In this document: piece by piece, positions 34,864 to 43,097 of the stretch | How the letters are laid out: every line of letters begins with the position of its first letter | Position numbering within the stretch: position 1 is the stretch's first letter | NCBI GenBank assembly: GCA_963205265.1 | Contig: CAUJJI010000219.1 | Location: forward strand, 1 to 53,780 | From: Pseudomonadota bacterium | Lineage (GTDB): Bacteria > Pseudomonadota > Alphaproteobacteria > Sphingomonadales > Sphingomonadaceae | Direction: 5' to 3' | DNA: 53,780 bases | Notes under the pieces: model-generated | Database searches by the model: none | Told to the model about the DNA's origin: nothing | The model's input: only the letters and a program-made list of their open reading frames with translations | Made by a program: the position numbers and the translations under genes

Positions 34864-35940
34864 CTACCCCACGCGCTCCACGCTGCCTTCGCTGACTCGC
34901 CAGACCGCCGCTTCGCGCTCGATCGCCGCGAAGGGCGCCAGTTCCGTCCCGGTCAGCCAGGTCTGAGCCCCGCCACCGCGCAGGCGGTCGAACAGGGCCT
35001 CGCGCCGCAGCGGGTCAAGGTGGGCCGCGACTTCGTCGAGCAGCAGCAGCCGGGGGCGCTCGTCGCCGAGCAGGCCGGCGTGAGCCAGGGTGATCGCGAT
35101 CAGCATCGCCTTCTGCTCGCCGGTCGAGCATTCGGCGGCGGGCTGGCCCTTGCCCGACATCGCCACCGCCAGTTCGTCGCGGTGCGGACCGATGAGCGTG
35201 CGCTGCGCCGCGCGGTCGCGGCGGCGGTTGCCGGCGAGAGCGGCGGCAAGCTCATCGCGCGCCACCGGGCCGCCCGGCACGTAGGCGAGCGCCGGCCGCG
35301 CGAAAGGCGCCTCGGGCAAGGCCGCAAGCCGCGCCGACAGTTCCGCGACCATGTGCGCCCGCGCCCGGGCCACGGCAGCGCCGGCTTCGGCCAGCTGCGC
35401 CTCGATCGCCTCGAGCCAGGCCGGGTCCGGTTCGCGCGTCTCGGCCAGCAGGCGGTTGCGCTCGCGCAGCGCGGTTTCCAGCCGCGTCGCCTGCCGGGCA
35501 TGGCCGGGCTCGAGGGCGAGCACCAGGCGGTCGAGGAAGCGCCGCCGGGCGCCCGCGCCTTCGGAGAACAGGCGGTCCATCGCCGGGGTCAGCCAGCCGA
35601 TGCTCAGCCATTCGGCAAGCCGCAGCGCCGGAGCATCGGCCTGGTTGACCTGGACGATGCGCCGCCCCGGCCGCTCAGCCGAAACGCCCGTGCCGAGCCG
35701 CACCGCATCGCGTCCCAGCTCGGCGCTGATGGCAAAGCCGCCCGCGCCGCCCTGGGCCGGCATGTCCGCCAGCGCCGCCCGCCGCAGGCCGCGGCCCGGC
35801 GCGAACAGCGAGATGGCTTCGAGCACGTTGGTCTTGCCCGCCCCGTTCTCGCCGACCAGCAGGTTGAACCGGGACGTGCCCTCGATGGCGGTCCGCCGGT
35901 GATTGCGGAAGTCGCTCAGCAGGATACGGTCTAGCGCCAT
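34864..35940 (-). CDS. recF: DNA replication and repair protein RecF
   Basis: A 358-aa SMC-like ATPase that helps load RecA at single-strand gaps. Walker A is 'VGENGAGKT' (29-37) after 'LLSDFRNHRRTAIEG', the family's typical start. The signature is in 'ECSTGEQKAMLI', and Walker B in 'RLLLLDEVAAHLD'. Length is usual. It is followed upstream on the same strand by yhhQ; dnaN and gyrB, its frequent neighbours in other bacteria, are not here. Confidence 0.97.
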   Translation of the reverse strand: MALDRILLSDFRNHRRTAIEGTSRFNLLVGENGAGKTNVLEAISLFAPGRGLRRAALADMPAQGGAGGFAISAELGRDAVRLGTGVSAERPGRRIVQVNQADAPALRLAEWLSIGWLTPAMDRLFSEGAGARRRFLDRLVLALEPGHARQATRLETALRERNRLLAETREPDPAWLEAIEAQLAEAGAAVARARAHMVAELSARLAALPEAPFARPALAYVPGGPVARDELAAALAGNRRRDRAAQRTLIGPHRDELAVAMSGKGQPAAECSTGEQKAMLIAITLAHAGLLGDERPRLLLLDEVAAHLDPLRREALFDRLRGGGAQTWLTGTELAPFAAIEREAAVWRVSEGSVERVG

Positions 35941-35962
35941 GGCGGCGGGCCGCAGATCGCCG

Positions 35963-36748
35963 TCAGACCGATTCCGCCTTGGCGAAGGGCGAGAATTCGG
36001 TTCCGGTGTCGAACACGTCGACTCCCTCGCGCCCTTTCAGCCAGCCGACCACGGCATAGGTCACCGGCGTCAGCACGACTTCCCAGGCGACCTTCATGCC
36101 CCAGTTGGTGACCAGCACCAGCAGCACGTCGTGCGTCTCCCAGACGCCAAGGAAGGCGATCGGATAGAAGATCGCGCTGTCCACCGCCTGCCCGAACACC
36201 GTCGAGCCGATCGTCCGCATCCACAGGTGCTTGCCCTCGGTCATCAGCTTCATCTTGGCGAGGACGAAGGCGTTGACGAATTCGCCCGCCCAGAAGGCGC
36301 AGACCGAAGCGATGACGATGCGCCAGGTACTGCCGAACACCGACACGTAGGTCGACTGGCAGACCGCCCCGGCGCTGTGCTGCTTGACGAGGTCGGCATA
36401 GAGCGGATCGCCGCTGGACGCGCAGCCCCAGCCCGGCGAGGGCGGCATCGCCACGACGACGTAGCTCATGAACGCCATGAACAGCAGCGCGAAGAAGCCC
36501 GCCCAGACGCAGCGGCGGGCATTGGCATAGCCGTAGACTTCGGTCAGCACGTCGCCGAGCACGTAGGACACCGGGAAGAACAGGATGCCCGCGCCGAAAG
36601 TGACGCCGGCGACCGTCGAAAGCTTGGCCGCGCCGATCAGGTTCGACAGCAGGAGAATGGCGACGAAGGCCGCCATCATGTAGTCGAAATAGCGGAAGTG
36701 CCGGCGTGCGCCGGCGCTGCCGTCGATCCGGTTCAGCGCTTGGTCCAT
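35963..36748 (-). CDS. yhhQ: Queuosine precursor transporter YhhQ
   Basis: A 261-aa inner-membrane protein of the VUT family with about six helices. Visible landmarks are 'RYFDYMMAAFVAILLLSNLIGAAK', 'GILFFPVSYVLGDVLTEVYGYANAR', 'FWAGEFVNAFVLAKMK' and 'MRTIGSTVFGQAVDSAIFY', all characteristic. It imports preQ0/preQ1 for tRNA queuosine modification. No preQ1 riboswitch was recognised in the nine-base gap from the upstream gene. Confidence 0.94.
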   Translation of the reverse strand: MDQALNRIDGSAGARRHFRYFDYMMAAFVAILLLSNLIGAAKLSTVAGVTFGAGILFFPVSYVLGDVLTEVYGYANARRCVWAGFFALLFMAFMSYVVVAMPPSPGWGCASSGDPLYADLVKQHSAGAVCQSTYVSVFGSTWRIVIASVCAFWAGEFVNAFVLAKMKLMTEGKHLWMRTIGSTVFGQAVDSAIFYPIAFLGVWETHDVLLVLVTNWGMKVAWEVVLTPVTYAVVGWLKGREGVDVFDTGTEFSPFAKAESV

Positions 36749-36757
36749 TGCCGCTGC

Positions 36758-37879
36758 CTAGCCCGGATTCGTGCCGTCGCAAAGCATGCTCGCGAAGCCG
36801 CGTAGATCGTCGACGAAAAGGTCGGGCACTTCGACCGCGGCGAAGTGGCCGCCGCGGTCGTATTCGGTCCAGCGCACGACGTGGTAATGCCGTTCGGCCC
36901 ACGGCCGCGGAACGATGACGGTCTCGCGCGCGAAATGCGCGACCGCCGTCGGCACCGTGACGAAGCGCTCCGGCGCCGGGTCGAGCAATGCCTCGCGGTA
37001 AAGCATGTGCGACGAGGCGACCGAGCCGGTGAACCAGTAGAGCGCGACGGTCGCGACTATCCAGTCGGGTGCGAGGCCGGGGTTGTCCGGCATGGTCGTA
37101 TCGGCCCAGTCGCGCAGCTTCTCGCCGATCCAGGCGGCAAGCCCGGCGGGAGAATCGTTCAGCGCATGCGCGATGCTCAGCGGTGCCTGGGTCAGCAGGT
37201 TGAAATGCGGGTGGGAAAGCAGAGTCTCGTAGACGTCGGCCAGAGCCTGGTCCCGGCTCGACAGCTTCACTCCGGCCTCAGCCGGCGGCGGACTGCCGTT
37301 CACCGAATTGAGATGCAGGCCGATGACGCGCTCGGGGAATTGCCGGGCCATCTCGGTGCCGATCCCGCTGCCCCAGTTCCCGCCCTGGACGATGAAGCGG
37401 TCGTGGCCGAGCCGATGCATCAAGGCGGCGAATATCGCGGCGATGCGGCGCGGCGATATCCCGGGCCGGGTGGTCGAGAAGCCGTAGCCGGGAAGCGACG
37501 GCGCGACGACATGGAACGCGGGTCCTTCGCCCTCGGGCTCGGCCAGCGCCGGGCAGACGTCGAGGAACTCGAGGAATGAGCTCGGCCAGCCGTGGACCAG
37601 CAGCAGCGGCACCGCATCGGCACGCGACGATCGCTGCACCAGGGCGTGAATCTCCAGCCCCTCGATGTCGACGATCACGTTGTCGTGGCGATTGATGCGA
37701 TCCTCGAGGGCCCGCCAGTCGAAGCGATGGCGCCAATGCTCGCACAGGCTCCGCGCGAAGCCCAGCGTCGCGCCGGAAGCCGGCGGCGCCGGGCGATCGT
37801 CGAGCCAGCGCGTCGCTGCCAGGCGCCTTGCCGTGTCCTCCAGCGCGGCATCGTCGATCCGGACGGTAAACGGCCGCAA
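36758..37879 (-). CDS. Epoxide-hydrolase-like protein with Asn at the nucleophile position
   Basis: A 373-aa alpha/beta hydrolase with an N-terminal EHN domain, like microsomal-type epoxide hydrolases. 'HGWP' (96-99), Tyr294 and His345 in 'RGGHFAAVE' are in place. The nucleophile motif, usually GGDWG, reads 'GGNWGS' with Asn168 (codon AAC). It is probably inactive, or dependent on deamidation of Asn. The TTG start at 37879 is supported by GGGAGGAG five bases upstream. It lies nine bases before yhhQ, possibly in one transcript. Confidence 0.9.
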   Translation of the reverse strand: MRPFTVRIDDAALEDTARRLAATRWLDDRPAPPASGATLGFARSLCEHWRHRFDWRALEDRINRHDNVIVDIEGLEIHALVQRSSRADAVPLLLVHGWPSSFLEFLDVCPALAEPEGEGPAFHVVAPSLPGYGFSTTRPGISPRRIAAIFAALMHRLGHDRFIVQGGNWGSGIGTEMARQFPERVIGLHLNSVNGSPPPAEAGVKLSSRDQALADVYETLLSHPHFNLLTQAPLSIAHALNDSPAGLAAWIGEKLRDWADTTMPDNPGLAPDWIVATVALYWFTGSVASSHMLYREALLDPAPERFVTVPTAVAHFARETVIVPRPWAERHYHVVRWTEYDRGGHFAAVEVPDLFVDDLRGFASMLCDGTNPG

Positions 37880-37964
37880 CTGCTCCTCCCCTCTGCTCCA
37901 TCTGTGGAGTCGATGCTTACCCGGTTTGCGCCGCGGACGAAGCAGGCTTATGAGACGCAGCCAC

Positions 37965-38041
37965 GCGCCCGTAGCTCAGCTGGATAGAGCACGAGCCTTC
38001 TAAGCTTGGGGTCGCAGGTTCGAACCCTGCCGGGCGCGCCA
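37965..38041 (+). tRNA. tRNA-Arg (TCT anticodon)
   Basis: GCGCCCG (37965-37971) pairs with CGGGCGC (38031-38037); the discriminator is G and CCA is encoded (38039-38041). The D arm (TAGCTCAGCTGGATAGAGC) and T arm (GGTTCGAACCC) are canonical. The anticodon loop CTTCTAA gives TCT. It marks the place where base composition and gene content change, as expected of an integration site. Confidence 0.96.
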
Positions 38042-38291
38042 GATTTCCTAGGGTTGTATCAGTTACCTAGTTAAGCCGCGTCGGAACTAGGCATCGCATA
38101 GGAAACTCCGAGTTGTAGGCGCGGTACCACCTGCCCCACCGAGTGGTCCAGCACCAGGCGGACTGCCCAAACCACGAACCTCAGAGGCAAACGTGCTCGT
38201 TGTCCTGCTCATCGCCGAACCTACTTCTCAGGCGGCAGAGCCTCCGGCAATCCCGAGCCGGTTCACATGCTTAAATATAGGCATGTGCAGC
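38042..38291. other. 250-base gap after tRNA-Arg with no recognised gene
   Basis: No integrase or complete gene was found. The minus strand has a short open stretch of about 43 codons ending at 38071 (...VRLVLDHSVGQVVPRL...) that could be the remnant of a gene, but it matches nothing I know. Composition is already lower in GC than the left side. Confidence 0.3.
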
Positions 38292-39233
38292 TCACCGAAC
38301 CTGGACTTCTTCAGTGCGCTTCCAATACCCGCTTGTCATTGGCACCGGCAGATGTTCCATGCCTAGCACGCCGCAAGGAACGAGGCGCTGCTTCAGATCC
38401 CCGGCAAAAGCTTGGGCAACGAGCTGTGCGTTCCAGTGATCTCGCCTGACGGAAGGCAAGAGCAACGCGGGATGGGTATACAGCTGCAGTTCTCCCTTGT
38501 CGATGCGGACAAGCTGCCCGTTAATTTCTGAAGCTTCGTCAGAAAGCAGATATTCGACTACAGGCGAATTTTCGTCGGGAGACTGAATTTCGACCGTTTG
38601 GACTGGGATTTCAACATCCTTTACGCCTGCATCATAGCGCTCGTTGAGTGCGCGATTAGAATTAGGAAGGATATCGGTCGCTCCGAATGGGGACAGTCCG
38701 TTTATGCGCACGCCGCTGCCCTCCAGCTCCATCGCCCATGTATAGACCATGGATGCTATTGCACCCTTGGTAGCACCGTAGATTCCCATTCCGGGCATGC
38801 CCATATGCGCTCCGGAAACTACGCAAACGATAGAGCCACTGCCCTGGTCGAGCATTTGCTTGGCAGCGTGACCGATGCAATACATCGGCCCCAGGACATT
38901 GACCTCGACCAAGGCCCTGGCGACCTTCGGATTGAATTCGTCTACGCCCCCGATGTGGTAGAGGGCGGCATTGTTCACTAGTCCGTCGACCTTCCCATAC
39001 GCCTTGACGCAGGCATCAATCAAAGCGCCGGCTTGCGCCCAATCACTGATGTCTGCAACGCAACTGGTGGCCACGCCACCTTCTGCCTCGATTGCGGCAA
39101 CCGTATCCGAAGCTGCATCGATATCGACGTCGTTGACGATAACCCTGGCACCTTGTCGCGCAACTCCTCGCGCGCATGCCGCGCCAATTCCCCGACCCGA
39201 TCCGGTAATGACAATCGCCTTTCCTGCGAGCAT
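38292..39233 (-). CDS. Short-chain dehydrogenase/reductase with C-terminal extension
   Basis: A 313-aa NAD(P)-dependent SDR. The cofactor motif is 'TGSGRGIG' (10-17), 'NNAA' is at 87-90, and the catalytic residues are Ser140, Tyr152 and Lys156 in 'YGATKGA'. The C-terminus runs about 60 residues beyond a usual 250-aa SDR and contains 'ELQLYTHPALLLPSVRRDHWN'. It may oxidise a secondary alcohol to the ketone used by the nearby monooxygenase; this is inferred. AAGGAGGAGGC precedes the ATG. The LysR gene lies 21 bases upstream on the same strand. Confidence 0.9.
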   Translation of the reverse strand: MLAGKAIVITGSGRGIGAACARGVARQGARVIVNDVDIDAASDTVAAIEAEGGVATSCVADISDWAQAGALIDACVKAYGKVDGLVNNAALYHIGGVDEFNPKVARALVEVNVLGPMYCIGHAAKQMLDQGSGSIVCVVSGAHMGMPGMGIYGATKGAIASMVYTWAMELEGSGVRINGLSPFGATDILPNSNRALNERYDAGVKDVEIPVQTVEIQSPDENSPVVEYLLSDEASEINGQLVRIDKGELQLYTHPALLLPSVRRDHWNAQLVAQAFAGDLKQRLVPCGVLGMEHLPVPMTSGYWKRTEEVQVR

Positions 39234-39254
39234 AGCCTCCTCCTTCGCCTTTGA

Positions 39255-40160
39255 TTACTTGGATTGTTCACGGCCCATGTGTGCGATCACCAGGTCGACA
39301 AAATCTTCAATCGCTTTACTTTCGCGGTCCGCGTTCCACATCGCTGCCAAGTTCAACTCAATGTCGAGATCGTCGATCATGAGATAGGATACGCCCTCGG
39401 CCAGACGGCGTGCGCTCATGGGGCCATTGAAGAATGCCACTGCCATCCCTTCGGCAACCATGTTGATCATGGTTTCGACACTCTCGAGCTCAAGTAGGAT
39501 CCGAGGGGAAAGGCCACCTTTCAGACATGCGGCCATCAACTCGTCATAGGTAATCGGGCGGGCAGCTCGTGAGATAAAGATCAGAGGCTCGTTCGAAAGG
39601 TCGGTCAGCTTGAGCTTTCCCAACCGGGTTAAACGGTGGCCATCAGGCACCGCCAACACGTAATTGTCTACGCGCAGGTCCCGATACCTCATGTTGACCG
39701 GCAGCGGATCGCGCCGATATAACAAGCCTATATCCAGATCACCCTTCTGCAGAGCCGGCAGTTGATCGTCAGAGGTGACGACGCTGAGCCGGCAATCGAG
39801 TTCGGGATGCATCCGGCCGATATCGGCGACTGCGGAAATTACGAAGCGCATTTCAGCGACCACAGTGGTCAGTCCTATCCGCAAGGTACCAAACTGGCCT
39901 GCGGCTGCACGGCGAGTCATCTTTTTGGCCTGTTCGATTTGCGGCAACAGGCGTTCTACTTCCGCCAGCAGCACTTCCCCTGCCGGAGACAATGACACCC
40001 CTCTCGACGACCGCACGAACAGGTCGACGCCAATCTCCTCTTCGAGATCTCGAATCTGGCGCGACAATGCGGGTTGCGCAACATATAGCTTTGCTGACGC
40101 CCGGTGGAAACTTCCCTCCGTGGCCACCACTGCGAAGTACTTTAGTTTCTTCAAGTCCAT
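39255..40160 (-). CDS. LysR-family transcriptional regulator
   Basis: A 301-aa regulator. The winged helix-turn-helix covers about residues 4-60 ('GSFHRASAKLYVAQPALSRQIRDLEEEIG'), followed by the periplasmic-binding-like effector domain. It diverges from the esterase gene at 40450, so the 289-base gap is likely to hold its operator and the promoter of the esterase-monooxygenase pair. ATG 40160 is chosen; a GTG four codons upstream is possible. The effector is unknown. Confidence 0.92.
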   Translation of the reverse strand: MDLKKLKYFAVVATEGSFHRASAKLYVAQPALSRQIRDLEEEIGVDLFVRSSRGVSLSPAGEVLLAEVERLLPQIEQAKKMTRRAAAGQFGTLRIGLTTVVAEMRFVISAVADIGRMHPELDCRLSVVTSDDQLPALQKGDLDIGLLYRRDPLPVNMRYRDLRVDNYVLAVPDGHRLTRLGKLKLTDLSNEPLIFISRAARPITYDELMAACLKGGLSPRILLELESVETMINMVAEGMAVAFFNGPMSARRLAEGVSYLMIDDLDIELNLAAMWNADRESKAIEDFVDLVIAHMGREQSK

Positions 40161-40449
40161 TTTGTCGCACACTGCTATGTTTGCCGAGTAGGCTTCAACC
40201 CGATCGTTAGGTACTATTGAATTCGATTGCCGACGATATCATACCGGCATCGCTGCTGGCGCCCACGATCAATGATCAGCATGTAGTGGCCATCATAGCG
40301 GCTGCTTTCGCGTGAATTTACACGAAACTTGCCTCTTTGGCATCAAAGTCGCAGTCGTGATGCCCTTTTTGTATCACCTCGAAAAGAAAACGGCATTTGC
40401 TCCGCAGGTTGCCTGAAATCATAAGATTGGCAGCCCCCGGAGAAGGTTC
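40161..40449. promoter_or_regulatory. Divergent promoter region of LysR and the esterase gene
   Basis: No gene is visible in this 289-base stretch. It is AT-richer than its surroundings. Short dyads such as ATCAATGATCAGC around 40268-40282 may belong to a LysR-type site, but no clear T-N11-A box stands out. Confidence 0.4.
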
Positions 40450-41448
40450 ATGAGGTCTGCAGAGCCAAGAGATCGAGCGGCACCCGAAGAAGTCTCGCTT
40501 GACGCCGAAATCGCAGAATTTGTCAGGGCAACGGCGCAATCCTCCAATTTGAACCTCGGAGCCATGGCCCTTGCGGAAGCGCTGAACTTCGCCAGGCCGG
40601 CTCTCGACAACACACCACTGCCTGTCGGTTGCGAGGATCGGTGGGTAGATATCGGGCGTGCGCGCGACATTCGCGTGCGCCTCTATTTTCCCACTGAGAG
40701 GAACGGTGCGCTCCCCGTACTGATGCACCTGCACGGCGGGGGTTTCGTTGGTGGAACTGTCGAGATGGACGACGCCCGCTGCATCGCCTTTGCAGAACAG
40801 TCACAGTGCCTGGTTGCTTCCGTCGATTATCCGCTCGCGCCAGAACACCGCTTGCCCGAAGCAATCGAACAAGCATTCTCCGTCTGGCAATGGATAGGCG
40901 CATCAGCGACCGAACTTGGCATCGACCCAGGTCGAATGGCGGTCAGCGGATCAAGCGCAGGCGGACACTTGGCGATCGGCCTTTGCCTGCTTGCTCGCGA
41001 ACACGGGGCGCCTCAGCCAATCCTGCAATTGCTGACGTACCCTGTTGTCGATCCCAAGATGGACAGCGGATCGTACGTAGATTTCGCGAATGGTCCCTTC
41101 CTTACGCGTTCGCGGATGGCGTGGTATTGGGAGCAATACGTCGGGGCGGCACAACCCCCTGGGCAATTGCTCTCGCCGCTTTCAGGCTCTCTGGCCGGGC
41201 TTCCGCCCGCACTGGTCATCACTGCCCAGTATGACGTGCTGCGGGACGAGGGCGAATCCTATGCAAAAGCTCTGGACCAAGCTGGTGTCAGAGCCAGCGT
41301 CTTCCGGCATGGCGGCATGATCCACGGATTTCTGGCAGTGACTCCCTGTCACAGGGAAGCAGTTTCGGCACTGGCAGAATGCACGGAAGCTCTGAAGCAT
41401 GCATTTGCTGGCTCAGCTGGAAAGCTCGGAAAAGGACTCGAGAAGTGA
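40450..41448 (+). CDS. Alpha/beta hydrolase of the HSL (hormone-sensitive lipase) family
   Basis: A 332-aa esterase. The oxyanion motif 'HGGG' (95-98), the nucleophile Ser169 in 'GSSAGG', Asp262 in 'YDVLRDEG' and His292 in 'IHGFL' form the family's triad. It may open the lactone or ester made by the monooxygenase encoded next, whose GTG overlaps this stop by four bases. GGAGAAGG precedes the ATG at 40450. The coupling with the monooxygenase argues for a shared pathway. Confidence 0.93.
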   Translation: MRSAEPRDRAAPEEVSLDAEIAEFVRATAQSSNLNLGAMALAEALNFARPALDNTPLPVGCEDRWVDIGRARDIRVRLYFPTERNGALPVLMHLHGGGFVGGTVEMDDARCIAFAEQSQCLVASVDYPLAPEHRLPEAIEQAFSVWQWIGASATELGIDPGRMAVSGSSAGGHLAIGLCLLAREHGAPQPILQLLTYPVVDPKMDSGSYVDFANGPFLTRSRMAWYWEQYVGAAQPPGQLLSPLSGSLAGLPPALVITAQYDVLRDEGESYAKALDQAGVRASVFRHGGMIHGFLAVTPCHREAVSALAECTEALKHAFAGSAGKLGKGLEK

Positions 41449-43058
41449 GCGATGAGAAATTCGATATTGCAGTGATCGGCGCTGGGTTCGGCGGAGTTTA
41501 CGCTGCCCACCGCTTTCGCGAGGCCAGCCTGTCTGTAGTCGGAATTGACGGAGCATCGGGATTCGGCGGGACATGGTATCATAACACTTACCCCGGCTCG
41601 CGCGTCGATACCGACAGCGTCGACATGTACAGCTACCTGTTCTCGCGCGAAATCTATGAGGGCTGGGTGTGGAGGGAGCGCTATGCCACCGCACAGGAGC
41701 TAATGGAGCACATCAACTGGGTGGCCGATAAGCTCGATGTGCGTCGTCTGTTTCGCTTCGACACCTGGCTGCGCGAGGCACAATGGTCGCCCGAAAACGG
41801 GCGTTGGCACCTAGAAACCGACAAGGGCGATGTCATATCTTGCCGCTTCCTGGTGATGTGCACGGGCAATCTTTCCGAGCCCAAGCCTGTCCCTTTCCCT
41901 GGACTCGATCGCTTCAAAGGCGAATGGTACACAAGCAACAGATGGCCGCACCGCGAAATATCCTTCAAAAATAAACGGGTCGCAATCGTTGGCACTGGTG
42001 CCTCGGGAGTCCAAGCCGTACCCGTCGTCGCGCAAGACGCTAGTCACTTATTTGTCTTCCAGCGTACGGCGCACTATGCCGTTCCTGCCCGAAATGGACC
42101 GCACAACATTGAGTTGCAGCGCAAGATCGCCGCTAACCTGGCAGACTACAAAGAAAGCGTCCTTGCCAGAGCTACGCTTCCTACGGGGCAGGAAGACCGC
42201 AAGAAGGCGTTGGAATATACGCCCGACGAACGACGCGCGCGAATGGAGAAGCAGTGGGCCTATGGCGGCCACGGCATGGCATATGTCTTCGAAGACATTG
42301 GCACGAATTATGAGTCCAACGAGATTGCGGCTGAATTCGTAAGAAAAAAGATTCGAGAGCAGGTTCGCGACCCCGAAATCGCGGAAAAGCTCTGCCCCGA
42401 TTATCCGCTGGGTACGCGCAGGCTGATACTCGAAATCGATTACTACGATTGCTTCAACCGCGACAACGTCACGCTTGTCGATGTGAAATGCAATCCGATC
42501 GAGGAGATCACGGAAACCGGAATTCTCACCAGGGACGGCACTCTCTATCCCGTCGACATCATCATCTTCGCCTTGGGTTTCAAGGCGTTTCTTGGTGCGA
42601 TCGACAAGGCGGGCGTGATCAACGAAAAGGGACAGACACCGCGCGACATATGGGCCCGGGGCCCGCGCACGGTTTTCGGACTCATGACCCCGGGCTTCCC
42701 CAACCTATTCCACACCACCAATGCCGGCAGCCCCTCGGTACTCGGGCCGCTGATCGTGCAAAACGAATTCCACTGTGACTGGATCGCAGATTGCATCGCG
42801 CACATGGAACGTGAGGGCTACGCCACCGTCGAGGCGACCGACGAGGGCGCGGACATCTGGAGCGGAAAATCTGCCGCGGTGTCGGAAAACATGATCCGCC
42901 GCCAGGTCGACAACTACATGGTACACGTCAATGCCGACGACGGGTCCCGAATTTTCCAACCTTGGGGAGCGGGCATGTCGACCTACGTACCCGAAGTGAG
43001 GGCGATGACCGCGCGGAACTACGAAGGCTTCGCCTTCAAATCGCCGCCAGCCCAGTAG
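41445..43058 (+). CDS. Flavin monooxygenase of the Baeyer-Villiger type
   Basis: A 537-aa FAD/NADPH enzyme. The FAD site is 'GAGFGG' (12-17), 'GGTWYHNTYPGSRVDTDS' follows at 41-58, and the NADPH site is 'GTGASG' (183-188). The BVMO fingerprint F-x-G-x3-H-x3-W-P reads F-K-G-E-W-Y-T-S-N-R-W-P (157-168), with Thr163 for His. It probably inserts oxygen next to a ketone, giving an ester or lactone. The start is GTG 41445, overlapping the esterase stop; the frame upstream is within the esterase gene. Confidence 0.9.
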   Translation: MSDEKFDIAVIGAGFGGVYAAHRFREASLSVVGIDGASGFGGTWYHNTYPGSRVDTDSVDMYSYLFSREIYEGWVWRERYATAQELMEHINWVADKLDVRRLFRFDTWLREAQWSPENGRWHLETDKGDVISCRFLVMCTGNLSEPKPVPFPGLDRFKGEWYTSNRWPHREISFKNKRVAIVGTGASGVQAVPVVAQDASHLFVFQRTAHYAVPARNGPHNIELQRKIAANLADYKESVLARATLPTGQEDRKKALEYTPDERRARMEKQWAYGGHGMAYVFEDIGTNYESNEIAAEFVRKKIREQVRDPEIAEKLCPDYPLGTRRLILEIDYYDCFNRDNVTLVDVKCNPIEEITETGILTRDGTLYPVDIIIFALGFKAFLGAIDKAGVINEKGQTPRDIWARGPRTVFGLMTPGFPNLFHTTNAGSPSVLGPLIVQNEFHCDWIADCIAHMEREGYATVEATDEGADIWSGKSAAVSENMIRRQVDNYMVHVNADDGSRIFQPWGAGMSTYVPEVRAMTARNYEGFAFKSPPAQ

Positions 43059-43072
43059 GAAAGGACGACTGC

Positions 43073-43094
43073 CAATCGACTTAACTAGCGATTG
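43073..43094. terminator. Weak hairpin between convergent genes
   Basis: CAATCG (43073-43078) and CGATTG (43089-43094) can pair across ten bases in the 39-base gap between the monooxygenase and the convergent MFS gene. There is no T-run, so its role as a bidirectional terminator is uncertain. Confidence 0.3.
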
Positions 43095-43097
43095 TCG

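Noticed and set aside
35941..36760. preQ1 riboswitch controlling yhhQ
   Set aside because: Only nine bases separate yhhQ from the upstream epoxide-hydrolase-like gene, and no preQ1-type sequence is visible there.
38042..38291. Integrase or transposase remnant after tRNA-Arg
   Set aside because: A 43-codon open stretch exists on the minus strand, but it shows no integrase or transposase motif; it may be chance.
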